This document shows, piece by piece, positions 36,866 through 48,800 of a stretch of DNA of 64,000 nt; position 1 is the stretch's first letter, and every line of letters begins with the position of its first letter. Source of the stretch: Caldilineaceae bacterium (GTDB lineage Bacteria > Chloroflexota > Anaerolineae > Caldilineales > Caldilineaceae); the NCBI GenBank assembly GCA_022842065.1, contig JALHQH010000022.1, forward strand, positions 1-64,000, written 5' to 3'. The translations under genes and the position numbers were made by a program. The notes under the pieces are model-generated. The model searched no databases. It saw only the letters and a list, made by a program, of their open reading frames with translations, and was not told where the DNA came from.

Positions 36866-37597
36866 ATGGAAGCAATTTTGCAGGCAGAGGCCGTCACCAA
36901 ATTATATGGCACCGGCCAGAGTCAGGTCCATGCAGTGGATGGCGTCTCGCTGACGATCCGCCGGGGTGAATTTGTGGCACTGGTCGGGCCAAGTGGCTCC
37001 GGCAAGACGACCATGTTGGCGATGTTGGCCGGTCTACTCTCGCCCTCGGGTGGGACGATTCACATCGGCGGCAAAGAGTTGACCCAGATGAGTGATGCCA
37101 AACGCACCCGCTTTCGCGGCGAGGCGATTGGTTTTTCGTTCCAATCCAATAACCTGGTGCCCTACCTCAATGCGCGTGAGAATGTCGAGCTGATGTTGCG
37201 GCTAAATGGCAAACTGGACCGGGCTGCCAAACAACGCTCGGAAGAGTTGCTGGTGCGGCTGGGGCTGGGCGAACGGATGAAGAATTACCCTGGTCAGCTT
37301 TCCGGTGGTCAACAACAGCGTGTGGCCATTGCCCGCGCCCTGATCCACGAGCCGCAGATCGTCCTGGCCGATGAGCCGACCGCCAGCCTGGACACCGAGC
37401 GTGCGAATCAGGTGGTCGAAACCTTTGCCCAGTTGATCCACGAGCAAGGCCGCGCCGGGATTATGGTGACCCACGACCTGCGCATGTGCAAATATGTGGA
37501 CCGCGTGATCCGCATGCGTGACGGCAAGATCAGCCAGGTCGTCAGTGAGCGCAAAGAGATTGACGAGTTGGCGAACATGTATGCACTGGCAAGTTAA
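36866..37597 (+). CDS. ABC exporter ATPase (MacB/DevA/LolD-type)
   Basis: A 243-residue ATPase. Walker A is GPSGSGKTTMLAMLAGLLSP, the signature LSGGQQQRVAIARALIHEP, Walker B IVLADEPTASLD, and the switch His is in IMVTHDLRMCKYVDRVIRM. The pattern is that of MacB/LolD/DevA ATPases which partner FtsX-type permeases. It starts 18 bp after the permease gene and closes the operon; a nested inverted repeat follows. Confidence 0.93.
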   Translation: MEAILQAEAVTKLYGTGQSQVHAVDGVSLTIRRGEFVALVGPSGSGKTTMLAMLAGLLSPSGGTIHIGGKELTQMSDAKRTRFRGEAIGFSFQSNNLVPYLNARENVELMLRLNGKLDRAAKQRSEELLVRLGLGERMKNYPGQLSGGQQQRVAIARALIHEPQIVLADEPTASLDTERANQVVETFAQLIHEQGRAGIMVTHDLRMCKYVDRVIRMRDGKISQVVSERKEIDELANMYALAS

Positions 37598-37814
37598 TAG
37601 AACGCGGATTTTACGGATTAGGCGGATATCCGCGGATAGAAATCAGCGTAAATCGCCTAATCCGTAAAATCCGCGTTCGTAACCACCAAGTCACCCCCTC
37701 CTAACCCGGGTACCCCGTTGGTGCAGCTTGGGGGAGGAACCGTTGTCGGCGTGACAGTTCCCTCCCCAAACTGGGGAGGGTTAGGGAGGGGTTAGTAGTT
37801 ACCCGCGTTCTATT
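37596..37814. repeat. Nested composite inverted-repeat element
   Basis: The outermost arms AATAGAACGCGG (37596-37607) and CCGCGTTCTATT (37803-37814) enclose a 24-bp perfect hairpin (AACGCGGATTTTACGGATTA..., 37601-37624/37654-37677). A second nested structure pairs CCCCTCCTAACCC with GGGTTAGGGAGGGG around CTCCCCAAACTGGGGAG. The left arm is used twice, as if one repeat had been inserted into another. It lies between convergent operons. Confidence 0.8.
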
Positions 37815-37846
37815 GTCAAATCAGTGGGCGACCAACCACCGTAAAT

Positions 37847-38713
37847 CTACAATCCTGATGCCTCTTGCCCCCGTTGGGCCAGCCGATAGGCGGAGGGGCT
37901 CAGACCATAGTGTTGTTTGAACTGGCGCGAGAAGTAAAAGGCGGATTGAAAGCCGACCTGCTGCGCCACCTCTTCTATGCCCAACGCCGTAAAAAGTAAC
38001 AGCCGTGCGGCCTGGCGCAGCCGGATGTCAAGTAAGGCCCCAATCAGCGACTGGCCGGTCTGCGCTTTAAAGAGATGGGCCAGTCGCGAGGGCGAGAGCG
38101 CCACCAACTGCGCCAACTGCGCCACCGTCACTTCCTCATGAAAATGTTGCTCCAGATAGCGCAACACCGTCTCCACCCGCTGATCGCGCAGCGGCGTCCG
38201 AATGCGGGCGTACTGCTGCGCCACTAGGATCAACAGCTCCTCCAACGCATTCAGCGCCAACGCCATCTGCCAGGGATTGCTGCCATGACTGTCCGCGAGC
38301 AACCGTTCCCAACAATCCACAACGCGCTGGCGCAAAGTGCCCTCGGCCAGTGACAAAAGCCGCAGCCCGCGCAGCGGTTCACCCCACTGTAACCACGGTG
38401 CCCAGCGCTCACGCGGCCAGAAGTGAACCCAATAAAAGCTCCACGGTGCCGCTTGCGCGTCCGTAGCATAGTCGTGCGGTGTCCCCGGTTCCAGCACCAC
38501 CACATCGCCGGCGCAACAGGTCAACGTCTGGCCGGCCAACCGGTAACAGCCTGCCCCCGCAATCGTATAGGTGAGCAGCCAATCATGCGTGCCCGTGGGG
38601 CGTAACACATGGTAGTTGGCGGCCTGAGTAAAACGGTCGGCGACCAGTACCCCTGGTGGTGGTGCTGGGGTAACCAGCGGTGGTAGATTGGTCGTTGTAT
38701 CGGTCAGTGGCAT
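37847..38713 (-). CDS. AraC-family transcriptional regulator
   Basis: A 288-residue regulator with an N-terminal cupin/AraC-binding domain (GCYRLAGQTLTCCAGDVVVLEPGTPHDYA) and a C-terminal double HTH: VTVAQLAQLVALSPSRLAHLFKAQTGQSL and EEVAQQVGFQSAFYFSRQFKQHYGLSPSAYR. This layout is typical of sugar-responsive activators. The ATG at 38713 lacks a good ribosome-binding site; a TTG 14 codons upstream is possible. It is divergent from the PhyH gene with about 140 bp between them, which it probably controls. Confidence 0.9.
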   Translation of the reverse strand: MPLTDTTTNLPPLVTPAPPPGVLVADRFTQAANYHVLRPTGTHDWLLTYTIAGAGCYRLAGQTLTCCAGDVVVLEPGTPHDYATDAQAAPWSFYWVHFWPRERWAPWLQWGEPLRGLRLLSLAEGTLRQRVVDCWERLLADSHGSNPWQMALALNALEELLILVAQQYARIRTPLRDQRVETVLRYLEQHFHEEVTVAQLAQLVALSPSRLAHLFKAQTGQSLIGALLDIRLRQAARLLLFTALGIEEVAQQVGFQSAFYFSRQFKQHYGLSPSAYRLAQRGQEASGL

Positions 38714-38852
38714 AGCAGGATTGTACAGGAAAATAGCGACTTGCGCTATGTACAAATTGACAAGCTACGCCGTATCATAGTCCACATTCCCAACCATGAC
38801 AACCAGGAAATAGCAGAATGCGATAGTTTAGCAGAGAGAAAGCAGGGACTTG

Positions 38853-39689
38853 ATGATCAGTGCAGAGCAACGTGAATTTTTTGATCAGAATGGTTACGTT
38901 GTGGTATCAGGGCTTTTTTCCAAAGAAGAGGCCCAATTCTACACCGAGCACTATATGGAACTGCGCCACGATGAGCGCGCCGGGGCCGACCGCCGGATCC
39001 GCGACCCCAAGCAGAAGGATCCGCTGTTGGAATATCCGCGCTTGATGCAGATGCACCGCTGGGATGACGTGACCCTCAAGTGGATGCTTGATCCCCGGCT
39101 CAACCAATGTATGACCGGCCTACTTGATCGCGAGCCATTGGCCGTGCAGACCATGCACTATTTCAAACCACCCAAAGCGCGCGGCCAAGCCCTGCACCAA
39201 GACAACTACTATTTGCGCGTCCAACCGGGCACCTGCATGGCGGCATGGATGGCGCTTGATCGCTGCGATGAAGTTAACGGCTGTCTGCGCGTGGTCAAAG
39301 GCAGCCATACCTGGCCGATCCTCTGCACCGAGAAGGCCAACACCAAGGCCAGCTTCACCGATGTCGTCGTACCGATTCCAGAAGATGCGGTCGTGGAATC
39401 GGTGATCATGCAGCCTGGTGATGTGCTCTTCTTCAACGGTTCGCTGGTCCACGGCTCCTTGCCCAACCGCTCACGCACCCGCTTCCGCCGCAGCCTGATC
39501 GCCCACTACATCGAGGGGGACAGCGAAAAGGTCTCACGCTGGTATAACCCCGTCCTGCGCATGGATGGCTCCCCGGTCAAAGTGGAGACCAGCGACCGCG
39601 GCGGTCAATGTGGTGTCTGGGTTGATAGAAATGGCGAACCGGCGATTGAAGTTTCGGGGTATGAATTGGTGGAGAAGAAGACGGAGTAA
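38853..39689 (+). CDS. Phytanoyl-CoA dioxygenase (PhyH) family protein
   Basis: A 278-residue Fe(II)/2-oxoglutarate oxygenase. The iron triad is His and Asp in QALHQDNYYLRV and the distal His in GSLVHGSLPNRS; the 2-oxoglutarate Arg is in RTRFRRSLIAHY. ECNGCLRVVKGSH-type region is present as VNGCLRVVKGSHTWP. Bacterial PhyH proteins hydroxylate varied small molecules, and the substrate here is open. The ATG at 38853 is preferred to the adjoining TTG. A strong terminator follows. Confidence 0.92.
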   Translation: MISAEQREFFDQNGYVVVSGLFSKEEAQFYTEHYMELRHDERAGADRRIRDPKQKDPLLEYPRLMQMHRWDDVTLKWMLDPRLNQCMTGLLDREPLAVQTMHYFKPPKARGQALHQDNYYLRVQPGTCMAAWMALDRCDEVNGCLRVVKGSHTWPILCTEKANTKASFTDVVVPIPEDAVVESVIMQPGDVLFFNGSLVHGSLPNRSRTRFRRSLIAHYIEGDSEKVSRWYNPVLRMDGSPVKVETSDRGGQCGVWVDRNGEPAIEVSGYELVEKKTE

Positions 39690-39775
39690 GGCGTATAACC
39701 ACCTGCGGTTGGTATTGGCGCGTGAACGTTGATTCAAAGCGGGCTTTCACCCTCCCCAAGATTGATTTCACATTC

Positions 39776-39812
39776 AAAAAGGCCGCAGTCAGCGAGTGAC
39801 TGCGGCCTTTTT
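39776..39812. terminator. Bidirectional intrinsic terminator
   Basis: AAAAAGGCCGCAGTCA and TGACTGCGGCCTTTTT form a perfect 16-bp stem with a 5-nt loop, with A- and T-tracts on the two sides. It separates the convergent PhyH gene and the giant-protein gene and suits both. Confidence 0.92.
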
Positions 39813-39824
39813 GTTAACATAACA

Positions 39825-42800
39825 CTACTTCAGCACCACCGGCAGATAGATCCGTTCAGCCAGCGTCGGCGTGGTCTGCAGGTAGTCCGCAACGCCGTTA
39901 CTATCCAGATCCAGCGGATTCATTGCATCCGTCCCAACTTCATTCTTGGTCGGAATGCCGTCGCCGTCGTCATCGTCATCGCGCCAGTTCGCCAAGCTGT
40001 CGCCATCGCGGTTAGACAACGTCGCATTGGATGCCCCCGCATTGGCTGGGCCGCGACCACTCCCATCTGTATCATAGGCATCATCCAACCCATCATTATC
40101 ACTGTCGGTGCCGGCAGGTGTGCGGTCAGCCACACCATCGCCATTAGCATCGTGCCCTTCAATTACATCGGGGACGGTGTCATTGTCGGTATCGGCGTCT
40201 AGGTAGTCGGCCGTTCCGTCACCGTCTGTATCGGTGGGAGAAGCGCCATGCGTCCCACGGATTGCCCCACCTACCTCGACCAGGTCGGGAATTCCGTCTC
40301 CATCACTGTCGATATCCTGGTGGTTTGGCTTGCCGTCACCATCGCTGTCAGCACAGGTTGCTACGGCGGCACACTCCTCCGGATCCAACAATGTGTCCCC
40401 ATCGCTGTCGATGTTGGCCTGTACGGTTGCTGTCGACGTTGCCACCGCTGTTTCCGTTGCAGTTGGCATTGGCGTAGCCGTCGGTAACAGGGTCGGTGTG
40501 TGGCTTGGGATGCTGGTCGCTGTTTCGACTGGCGTCGCAGTTACGGTTGACGACGGCGTTGGTGTGGCAGTGTTACTCACAATGGGCGTCGCCGTCCCGG
40601 TTGCCGTGGCAGTTGTCGTTGTCGTTGCTGTTGGTGGCACCTCAACTGTTACCGTTGCCGTCGGCGTCGGTGTGGCCGGCGCGATGTTCGTCGGCGTTGG
40701 CGTAGCCGGCGCGATGTTCGTCGGCGTCGGTGTGGCGGTTGATGTGGCAGGGACAGTCGGCAATGTCGGCAACGTCTCGACGGCGGTTGGCGTAGCCGAC
40801 GGCGTCGCGGTCGGTGTCGGCGGCGCGGTTGGCGTCGCGGTCGGTGTCGGCGTCCCTGTCGGCGTGGGCTGTGGATAGGCGGTCATCACTCGCGTGAGCG
40901 CATCTGCACCGCCATCGTTATCCCGCACGGTGATCGTCAAGCCGTAGCCGCCGGCACTCGTGTAGATATGGGTCGCCGTCACGCTGCTGCTCGCCGCCGG
41001 TAGATTCACGGTCGTGCTCAACATATCGCCCCAATCGAAGATCACTTCAAAGAAGTCCAACACGCCGGGGTCGCTGAAGGTTACCGTGATGGGCACAGCG
41101 ATGCCGACGGTGGCCATGGTGTCACCGTTGTGGTAGACGATGCTTGGCGGCACATTGGCAACGCTCACCGTGGTCGTTGCCGTAGCGGTTAGGCTGCCAC
41201 TGTCAGTCACACGCAGCGCAATCGGCTGCACCAGCGGCCCGTCAATGGCGGCAAAGGTCGTCGTGATGCCGGTGGCGTCGGTGATAAAGCTGCTGCCGTC
41301 AAAGCTCAGATCCCAGGCGTAGCTCAGGGTATGGGCCGCTTCTTCGGGGTCGCTTGACAGGGTTGCCGTCAGAACAACGCTGCTGCCTTCATTCAGGCTG
41401 TAGGGACCACCCGCATTGGCGGTTGGTGGGCTGTTGAGGGCGGTGGGCAACAGGGCCATGGCATACGGGGCGGATGCCGTTAGATTGTCGACCAGATCGC
41501 GTGCCTCTACGGTGACGACATAATCACCTGCTGCCAACCCAAAGGCAGTCGGCAAGATGAAATGCCAGTTGCCGTCAGTCAACGTCGCCGCGAAAAGAGT
41601 CGCCGCGCCACTCGTTGGTTGGAAACGGATCTTGACTTCACTCACCCCGCCACCATCATGCACGGTACCACTGATGATCAGGGTGACCGGGGCCGTGACT
41701 TCGGTCAGCACGTGGGTTACGGTGATCATCGGCCCCACGCTGTCGGCCTGGAAGGTCAGATCCAGCGCGGCGGATCGATTGCCCGCCCGATCTTTGCCAT
41801 AGAGGCGCATAGTTTGGGTGACACTGTCCTGTCCATCGACATCGATAGCGAGCGGCCAAGCGGCGTTGGGCGTATTCACGCCATCGCTTAACAACCCATT
41901 GCGACAATATTCGGTAGCCTCTTCCAGCAGACAACTTTCAAAGCCGGCAACCGCCAGATCATCGGTGATGACGCCGGTGAGCAGCGCTTCAGCCGCGGTC
42001 ATCACCCCATCGGATAAGGCGGCCAAGCTCAGCGCGGAGAGGGTAATGCCTGGCGCTGACGCGTCGACTTGGAGCGTCACCGCCGCGCGCAGTGGACTGA
42101 GATTGCCATTGCGATCAGTTGCCTGCGCTTGCAGTTGAATCGAGCTTGCGCCACCAAAATCACCAACCGTCCAGAGACAACGCCAGAACGCGTCTTCCGG
42201 CTGGTCATCGGGACAGACAAGATCGGGCGCACCATTGACGAAGAGTTGCACCTGGGCGATCCCGGCGCTGTCGCTGACGACGCCGCTGACCTGCACTTGG
42301 CTGTTGGCGCGGATTACGCCACTTGGTGCGCTGATCACCGGTGCAACTGGGGCCTGATCGTCGATCAGATGGTGTGTCCACAACCAATCATAGGCCCCCA
42401 GACGGCTATCGCTGACGGTGAGATCGAGTTCCGCCGCGGCCCCGCTCACCACTGATCCATTCAACGGCATGGTGCCACTGACGCCAGGGGCCACATCGCC
42501 AATGGTGACATTGCTCAAGCCACTTAGCGCGCCAACCGTCGCCACCTGAAGTTGGACGCCCAATGCCGGTGCGCGGCCGGTGTTGCTGTAGTGGACGGTG
42601 TAGTTGATCGTCGCGCCCGGTGCCAGCGGGGCAGCGTCATTGGCCAGCGGCAAGGGCTGGTCATAGTTGCCGTCAGCGCCGCCATCGATGGGACTGCTCG
42701 GCGTGAGCAGATCGAGCCAACTGCTGTCGAGGTAGCCCACCGTTGCACCGCCCGGTTCAGCAGTGATCCAGAGTTGCAGATCACTGCCGGCGGGGCGATT

Positions 42801-45800
42801 GTTGTTGGGCACCTGCCCCAGTGCCAAGTTGGTCCAACGCAGCGCATGGGTGAGGGCAAAGTTGTCAAGCGTGCGCTCATCCGCGGTTGCGCCAATCGCG
42901 CGGGCGCTGTTAAGCGGATTCTTGTCCGGCGCGGTGGCCCACAGACGTAAGGCATCTTCTTCACTCGCCACGGCCACAACCTGTAGTGGAGTGGCGGGAT
43001 TGTAGCCAAGCAGGGCAAAGGGCAGATAGAGGGCGGTCACGACTTGGTCCACTGCGGTGCTCATGCGGAAGTTGGCACTATCCAAGGTGGCGGCAACACG
43101 CCAGCCGCCACCGTTGGCCGTGTAGAGCGTGGCGGTTGTGCCGTCCGCTACCCAGATCAGATGGCTGGCGCTCATGCCATTCGGCAGCCCGATTGTGTGC
43201 GTCGTCATGTACGGATTGTAGAGCGTTGTGCTGCCGCCGGTCGCGGTGTCGAGATAGACAAAGAGATCGCCGTCGCCGTCCCAATGCGCACCGAGCCAGT
43301 CCAGGCGCAGCGCCGTCTCATCCCACGCGACATAGAACGACTGTGGATTGGCGTCGGTTACTGAACGGCGCGCCGCCGCGTAATCTTGCGCAACGAGCGA
43401 ACCACCGGTACGCCGCCACCCGTTGTTGTCCAACCCGATCATATCAGGCGTGGTCGGGCCATCAGCGCCAAAAGGGCCAACGGTCGTCACGCGCTGGTTA
43501 CCGGCGCTATCGTAGGCGACGAGATGGGCGTAGCGCTGTTCGCCTTCGCCAATTGCCCCGCTATGGCTCTGTGCGCCGCTGCCGGGATAATCCTGCAATG
43601 TGCTAATGGTCGGCGTTGGCGCGGCAGTAAAGCCGAGGTAGAGGCCAACGGCATCGACCGGCACCACAGCGGTGATGACGAGCGTCGCTGCGCCGGTGGT
43701 GATCACCGTGCCACCGGCCAGCGGTGCGCCGTTGTGGCTGATCCCAAAGTCGGCCACGGCTGCGACGCTGAGATCAACGCGCAGCGTTTGGCTGATCGTG
43801 GTGGACGCCCCGGCGTTGTCAGTGGCGCGTACGGTGAGCAGGGCGTTGCCGTCCAGCCCGCCGGCGTTCCACAGGTAAGACCAGAGTGTGCCGGTGTAGG
43901 TAGCATTTGCCCAGTCACCATCATCGAGTTTGACTTCAACCGCGGCAATGCCACTGCTGTCGGTCGCCGTGCCGGTGAGCACCAGTTGTATGCCGACCAG
44001 ATCCTGGCCGCTCAATGCGGTGGGACCGGCGTAGGTGATTACCGGCGCGGCGTTGTCAACAGCGATGGTGACGATCTGCGTGCTGGTAATGACATTGGTC
44101 GTTGTCGCCCAGTCGCTGGCGCGCACGCGCAGGATGTATTGACCATAGGCGGGCGGGGTCCACAGCGTGCTCCAGTTGGTGGTCGTGATGTGGGCGGATT
44201 CGAGATAGTTCTGCGTGGCGGCCACGGCGTTGCCACTGCCGTCATCGACCAGCAGATCGAGTTGTTGCAGCCCAATCCCACTGTTGACGCCCACCGTGAC
44301 GCTGACCGGGGCGAGCGTGGTGAAGCGAGTATCAACCGTCGGCGTGACGATTTCTGCCGCCAACACCGGCGCGCTTACCCCCGGCGGCTCGGGCACATCA
44401 ACCGATACGAGTTCTTCCACCACCGGCGCAGCAACCGGGCGATAGGCGGCCAGATCGACCAACACGGTGTACGTGTCGGGGCAAGGCGCCCCCCCATTCC
44501 GTTCGGTAATGCGCAGATAGTAATCGCTCACCGCCAGATCCGTAATGATCAGACTGGCGCGCAAGCCATCGTGATCGTCGTTGGTCGCCACGAGCGTTGT
44601 GCCGTCCGCCCCATAGAGTTCGAGCACTGTGTCGAGCACCGGGCCGTCGATATACGTCTCAATCAGATAGGAGCCGCCGGCGGTTGGCGTGAAACGGAAC
44701 CAGTCGGCGTCGCTGTTGCTATCGAAAGTGAGCGGATCGCTCGCACTGCCGACGGTCAGCGTTATCGCCTCTGTGTTGAGTTCATTCGGCTCGCTGCGAT
44801 CGGGATCGACGGTGCAAGAGATGGCTGCTGAGGCGGCAACTGGCCACGGTGCAGCCAGGCCGATACCTTTGCGGGCCGGCATGACAACTGCGCCCATGGT
44901 GGCAGGTGTATCGACCGCGCCCACCAGCGCTGGGAAGATCGTCAGATCGTAGAGATCGTCGCACGAGGTCGAGCCGCCGACGCCGTAGATGTGCAGATAG
45001 TAGGTCTTGCCATCCTCAAGCGTGATACCAGTGACTTCACTGCCGACCGTGCCGGTGTAGGCGTTATCATTTTCAGCGATTAGGGTCAGTGTCACGCCGT
45101 TCGACTCATAGATCTTCAGGTAGGTGTCCAGTGCGCCGATGCTCTCAACAGCGATGTCATAGGCACCCGGTTGGGTGGTCTCACCTGTACCGACATTCAC
45201 AAAGAACCAATCTTCATCGGTCGTACTGTGCAGGCTCAGCCCAAAAGTTTGGTTGAACTTCCACGTTTCGACGGCGGTGACGGATGTATCATTCGACTCG
45301 AACATGTCGCCGGCACTACAGGGTGTTGGCGTGATGGTCGGCGTGGCGGTGTTGGTCGGTGTGTTCGTTGGTGTGTTGGTTGGCGTCGCCGTTGCCGTCG
45401 GCGTGTTCGTTGGCGTCGCCGTTGCCGTCGGTGTGTTGGTTGGTGTATTGGTTGGTGTGTTCGTCGGCGTCGCCGTTTCCGTTGGTGTTGGCGTGAGGGT
45501 CGGCATCGGCGTGTTCGTTGGTGTTGGCGTGTTGGTCGGCGTCGGCGGCACATCGTAGCCGAGAATCATCGGTTCGTCGGCATAGCCTGGGTTCGGGTCG
45601 GTGAGCGCGCCTAGGTTGGTGACGCCGCTGCCGTCCACATTCATCGTATAGAGATCGCCGTTCTGTTGCCAATAGAGCTTGCCCAACGCGGCGTCGAGGA
45701 CCAACCCGGCGCGTAGTGTGTCCGCGGGCAGCGCCAGCAGTTGCACCGGCGTCCCCCCATTCCAGTCAAGGCGATAGATGCCGTCGGCGCGCGCCAGGTA

Positions 45801-48800
45801 GAGATAGCCGGCGTGCCCATCCGCAACCATGTGATAGAGTTCGGCGTAACCCGCGCCATAACGATCTTGGGTGTAGATGCGTTGGGACGCGCTGCCGTCA
45901 AGCGCACTCATCTCAATGCCCGCGTTGTTATCCACCACATAGAGTTTGCCGCGCACAGGGTCGACCGCGATGGCATCATAACGTCCACCGCGCTGGGTGC
46001 GCAGCCGAACTGCGTTCGAGCCGTCGAGGTCGGCGCGCCAGAGCGCTGCCATCGACCAGTTGGAATAGCCAAAGCCATTATAGAAGCGGAAGAAATACGG
46101 TTCACTCCAGTAGAGCTTGCCGCGCTCGGCATCAATCGCCAGCGAACGGGCCGCATTCGGGCGGGTCACCAACGTCACCAGATTGGCGCCATCGAGATCG
46201 GCCCGTTTGATCATCTTTTCATCGATCCAGTAAAGCTGGTTACCCGCAATCTGCACACCACCATTGGCACGATTGGCCGTGGCGATCAGTTGACGCGGCA
46301 TCGATGTGTCGAGATTCCAGCGGTTGACACCATTGCCCGGCATGCCGTTGGCCCAGTAGAGATAGCGATCCATGCCCGCGGGGGTGGGGGTCGGCTGGGG
46401 CACAACTTCCTTGCCGCCGACGATGACGCTGTTGTTGCTGAAGTCGCCATCGCTTTGCGTGGCCGCCACAACGGCCCCGTTGATCAATTCGCTATAGAGC
46501 GGTGCGCCGGGGTTGAGTTGGAGCGGCAAGTTAATTGTTTTGCTCGTGTTGGGGCGCAGCGTACCCAGGCTACAGGTCACTGTACCGCCATTGGCGGTGC
46601 AGCTGGCCACCGGGGCAGCCAGTTGCATGTTGGCGGGTAAGGTATCGGTCAGCACCACATTGGTGGCGTTGAGAATGCCCACGTTGCGCACCGTCAGCGG
46701 ATAGGTGATCACCCCGCCGGGAATCGGCAGTTCCGCCGGTTCGACACCCGTCAGCGCCAGATCAATGTGCGTGGCGACGCGACCGGGCAGGCGGGTGATG
46801 ACGGCATTGCGCACGGCGACAAAGCTCTCCTGTGGCTGCGTGTGAAGCGAGTAAGCCTCGCTCTTGTACCACGGATAGCCGTCGCTGATACGTGTGATGC
46901 TGCTGCCGTTGTTGGTCAGATAGACCTGCGCGGCGCGGCCATCAAAGCCCACGGGCATACCGGCATAAACGCTGCCATTGAAACGGTAGTCGCCGATGTT
47001 GTAGAGATCCAGGGACGGCGCCAAGCTTGCACTTTGCAGCTTCTGGTTCCACCAGAGCAACGCGGTTTCATAGACGCCATAGTCGATCAACGCCAACCCC
47101 CGGTAAAGACCACTGCCGCAGAAGGAGCCCGGCGTACTGTCGATAAAGTTAATCAGCTTCGCCGCGCCACCAACAATCGACATGGCGTACATGTCGATGA
47201 GGCGGCGACCCGTACAGCCGGCCACTTCATGTTCGTAGCCGGCATTGGCGAGCCAGTAGAGCCGGTCGCGGTTCTCATCGATAATGATCTCGCCAATGTA
47301 GCCCTGGCCGTATGTGGTGGTGTAGACGGTCTCGACGCCACTACCGTCAAGGTTGGCGCGGCGCAGTCGGTTGCCCTCACCGTAGTAGAGCTTATTGCGC
47401 TTGTTGTCGAGTGCCAGCCCCAGGGTAAAGCGGTCGTTGTTGATATCCCAGCCGGGCAGGCCGCCGATCACCAACGCAGTGTTGGTGCCATTGAGGTCGG
47501 CGCGCCAGATTTGGGCTTCGCCGCTGTTCGCTTCGATCCAGAAGAGTCGGTTGCCGTCGCTGTCGACGACGAGATCCTGTGGTGCATTCGTGCGCGGCAG
47601 GAGCAGTTCGACCCGCCGTTGGTTGAGCAGGCTGGTCGCCCGCCAGATCCCGCGCTTGCCGCTGTCGTCGGGATGATAGGGGCTGTCGCCATTGAAGGCT
47701 GTCCAGTAGAGCGCGTCCATCGCCGGGACGGTCGCCGTGCAGTGACCATAGGCGTCGCAGAGTTGGAAGGGTTCGTAGGCATTCTGGTTGCCGGTCTTGT
47801 AACAATCCGGCGTCAGGCGGTTGAGCCGGGGGGCACCGCCGCCGTACGCCTCCCACCATGCGCTCGTGTCATTGTGCCGATCCTTTGCCTCCAACCCGCA
47901 GACAAAGCTGTACTCTTGGGTACTCAAATTGAAGTCGGTTGCTTCGGCGCGGTACACCGTGCGTGCGATCCGGGTATTGAAATCTAATGTGTTCGGGTTG
48001 ACATAGTAGAGCGGCACGATCTCATAGTCGACCGTGGCATTGACCGCCGGCGCTTTGGTATCGATCAGCCCGCGCCACTGTGGCCACGCGCCGCGCTCGT
48101 CGTCGTTGCGGTTACCCAAGGCATCCTCGGTGCGCATGTCGATCTGATAGTAGCCCTCGATGCCCGCGGGGATCGGATAGCGCCACGTTGCCGAGATTGC
48201 GCTCGTCGGCGTGAGCGTGACGGGCAACCAACGGCGGAAGATCGTGGCGGCATCGGCGGCAGATAGCGCGCGGCCATAGATCACCACTTCATCGAGCAGG
48301 CCGGCAAAAGCGGGTTGCCCCGCGGCCTGGCCCAAGCGCACAATGGCATTGGTGACTGGTGATAAGCTCTTCACTGTGCCCTGGCCCACCAATTCGCCAT
48401 CCACGTAGAGTTGGTGACCGTTGGGGCCGATGCTCTGAAGCGCCTGATGCCACTGGTCGTCGGCCAGGTTGCCGATGGCAGAGCAGATCTGTTCACTGTT
48501 GGCGGTGGCACAGAGATTGCCACCGCTCAGGGCAAGGCTGCGTTCATTGGCCGCGGTCGTTCCCGTGGCGAAGAGCGCGGCGTTGCCGTTGTTACTTTTG
48601 AACCAGAGCGTGGCGGCGACATTGTGCAGCGCCACGGTCGTCGTAAGGGTTAGCTGATCATTGAGGCCGTCGAAGCGTGCCGCGTTGCCATAGATGCCGG
48701 CTTCCCCGCTTTGCGGACAGCTATCCCCGACACAGCTTGCCGGTGGCGCAACATCGCCCGCGCGGTTAAAGAAGGTGGTCGCGCCGATGCGCTCGTTGAG

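Noticed and set aside
43386..44831. 481-codon open frame on the plus strand
   Set aside because: It is antisense to the giant protein gene, has no family resemblance or ribosome-binding site, and its length follows from GC-rich codon use on the other strand. The same holds for many shorter antisense frames.
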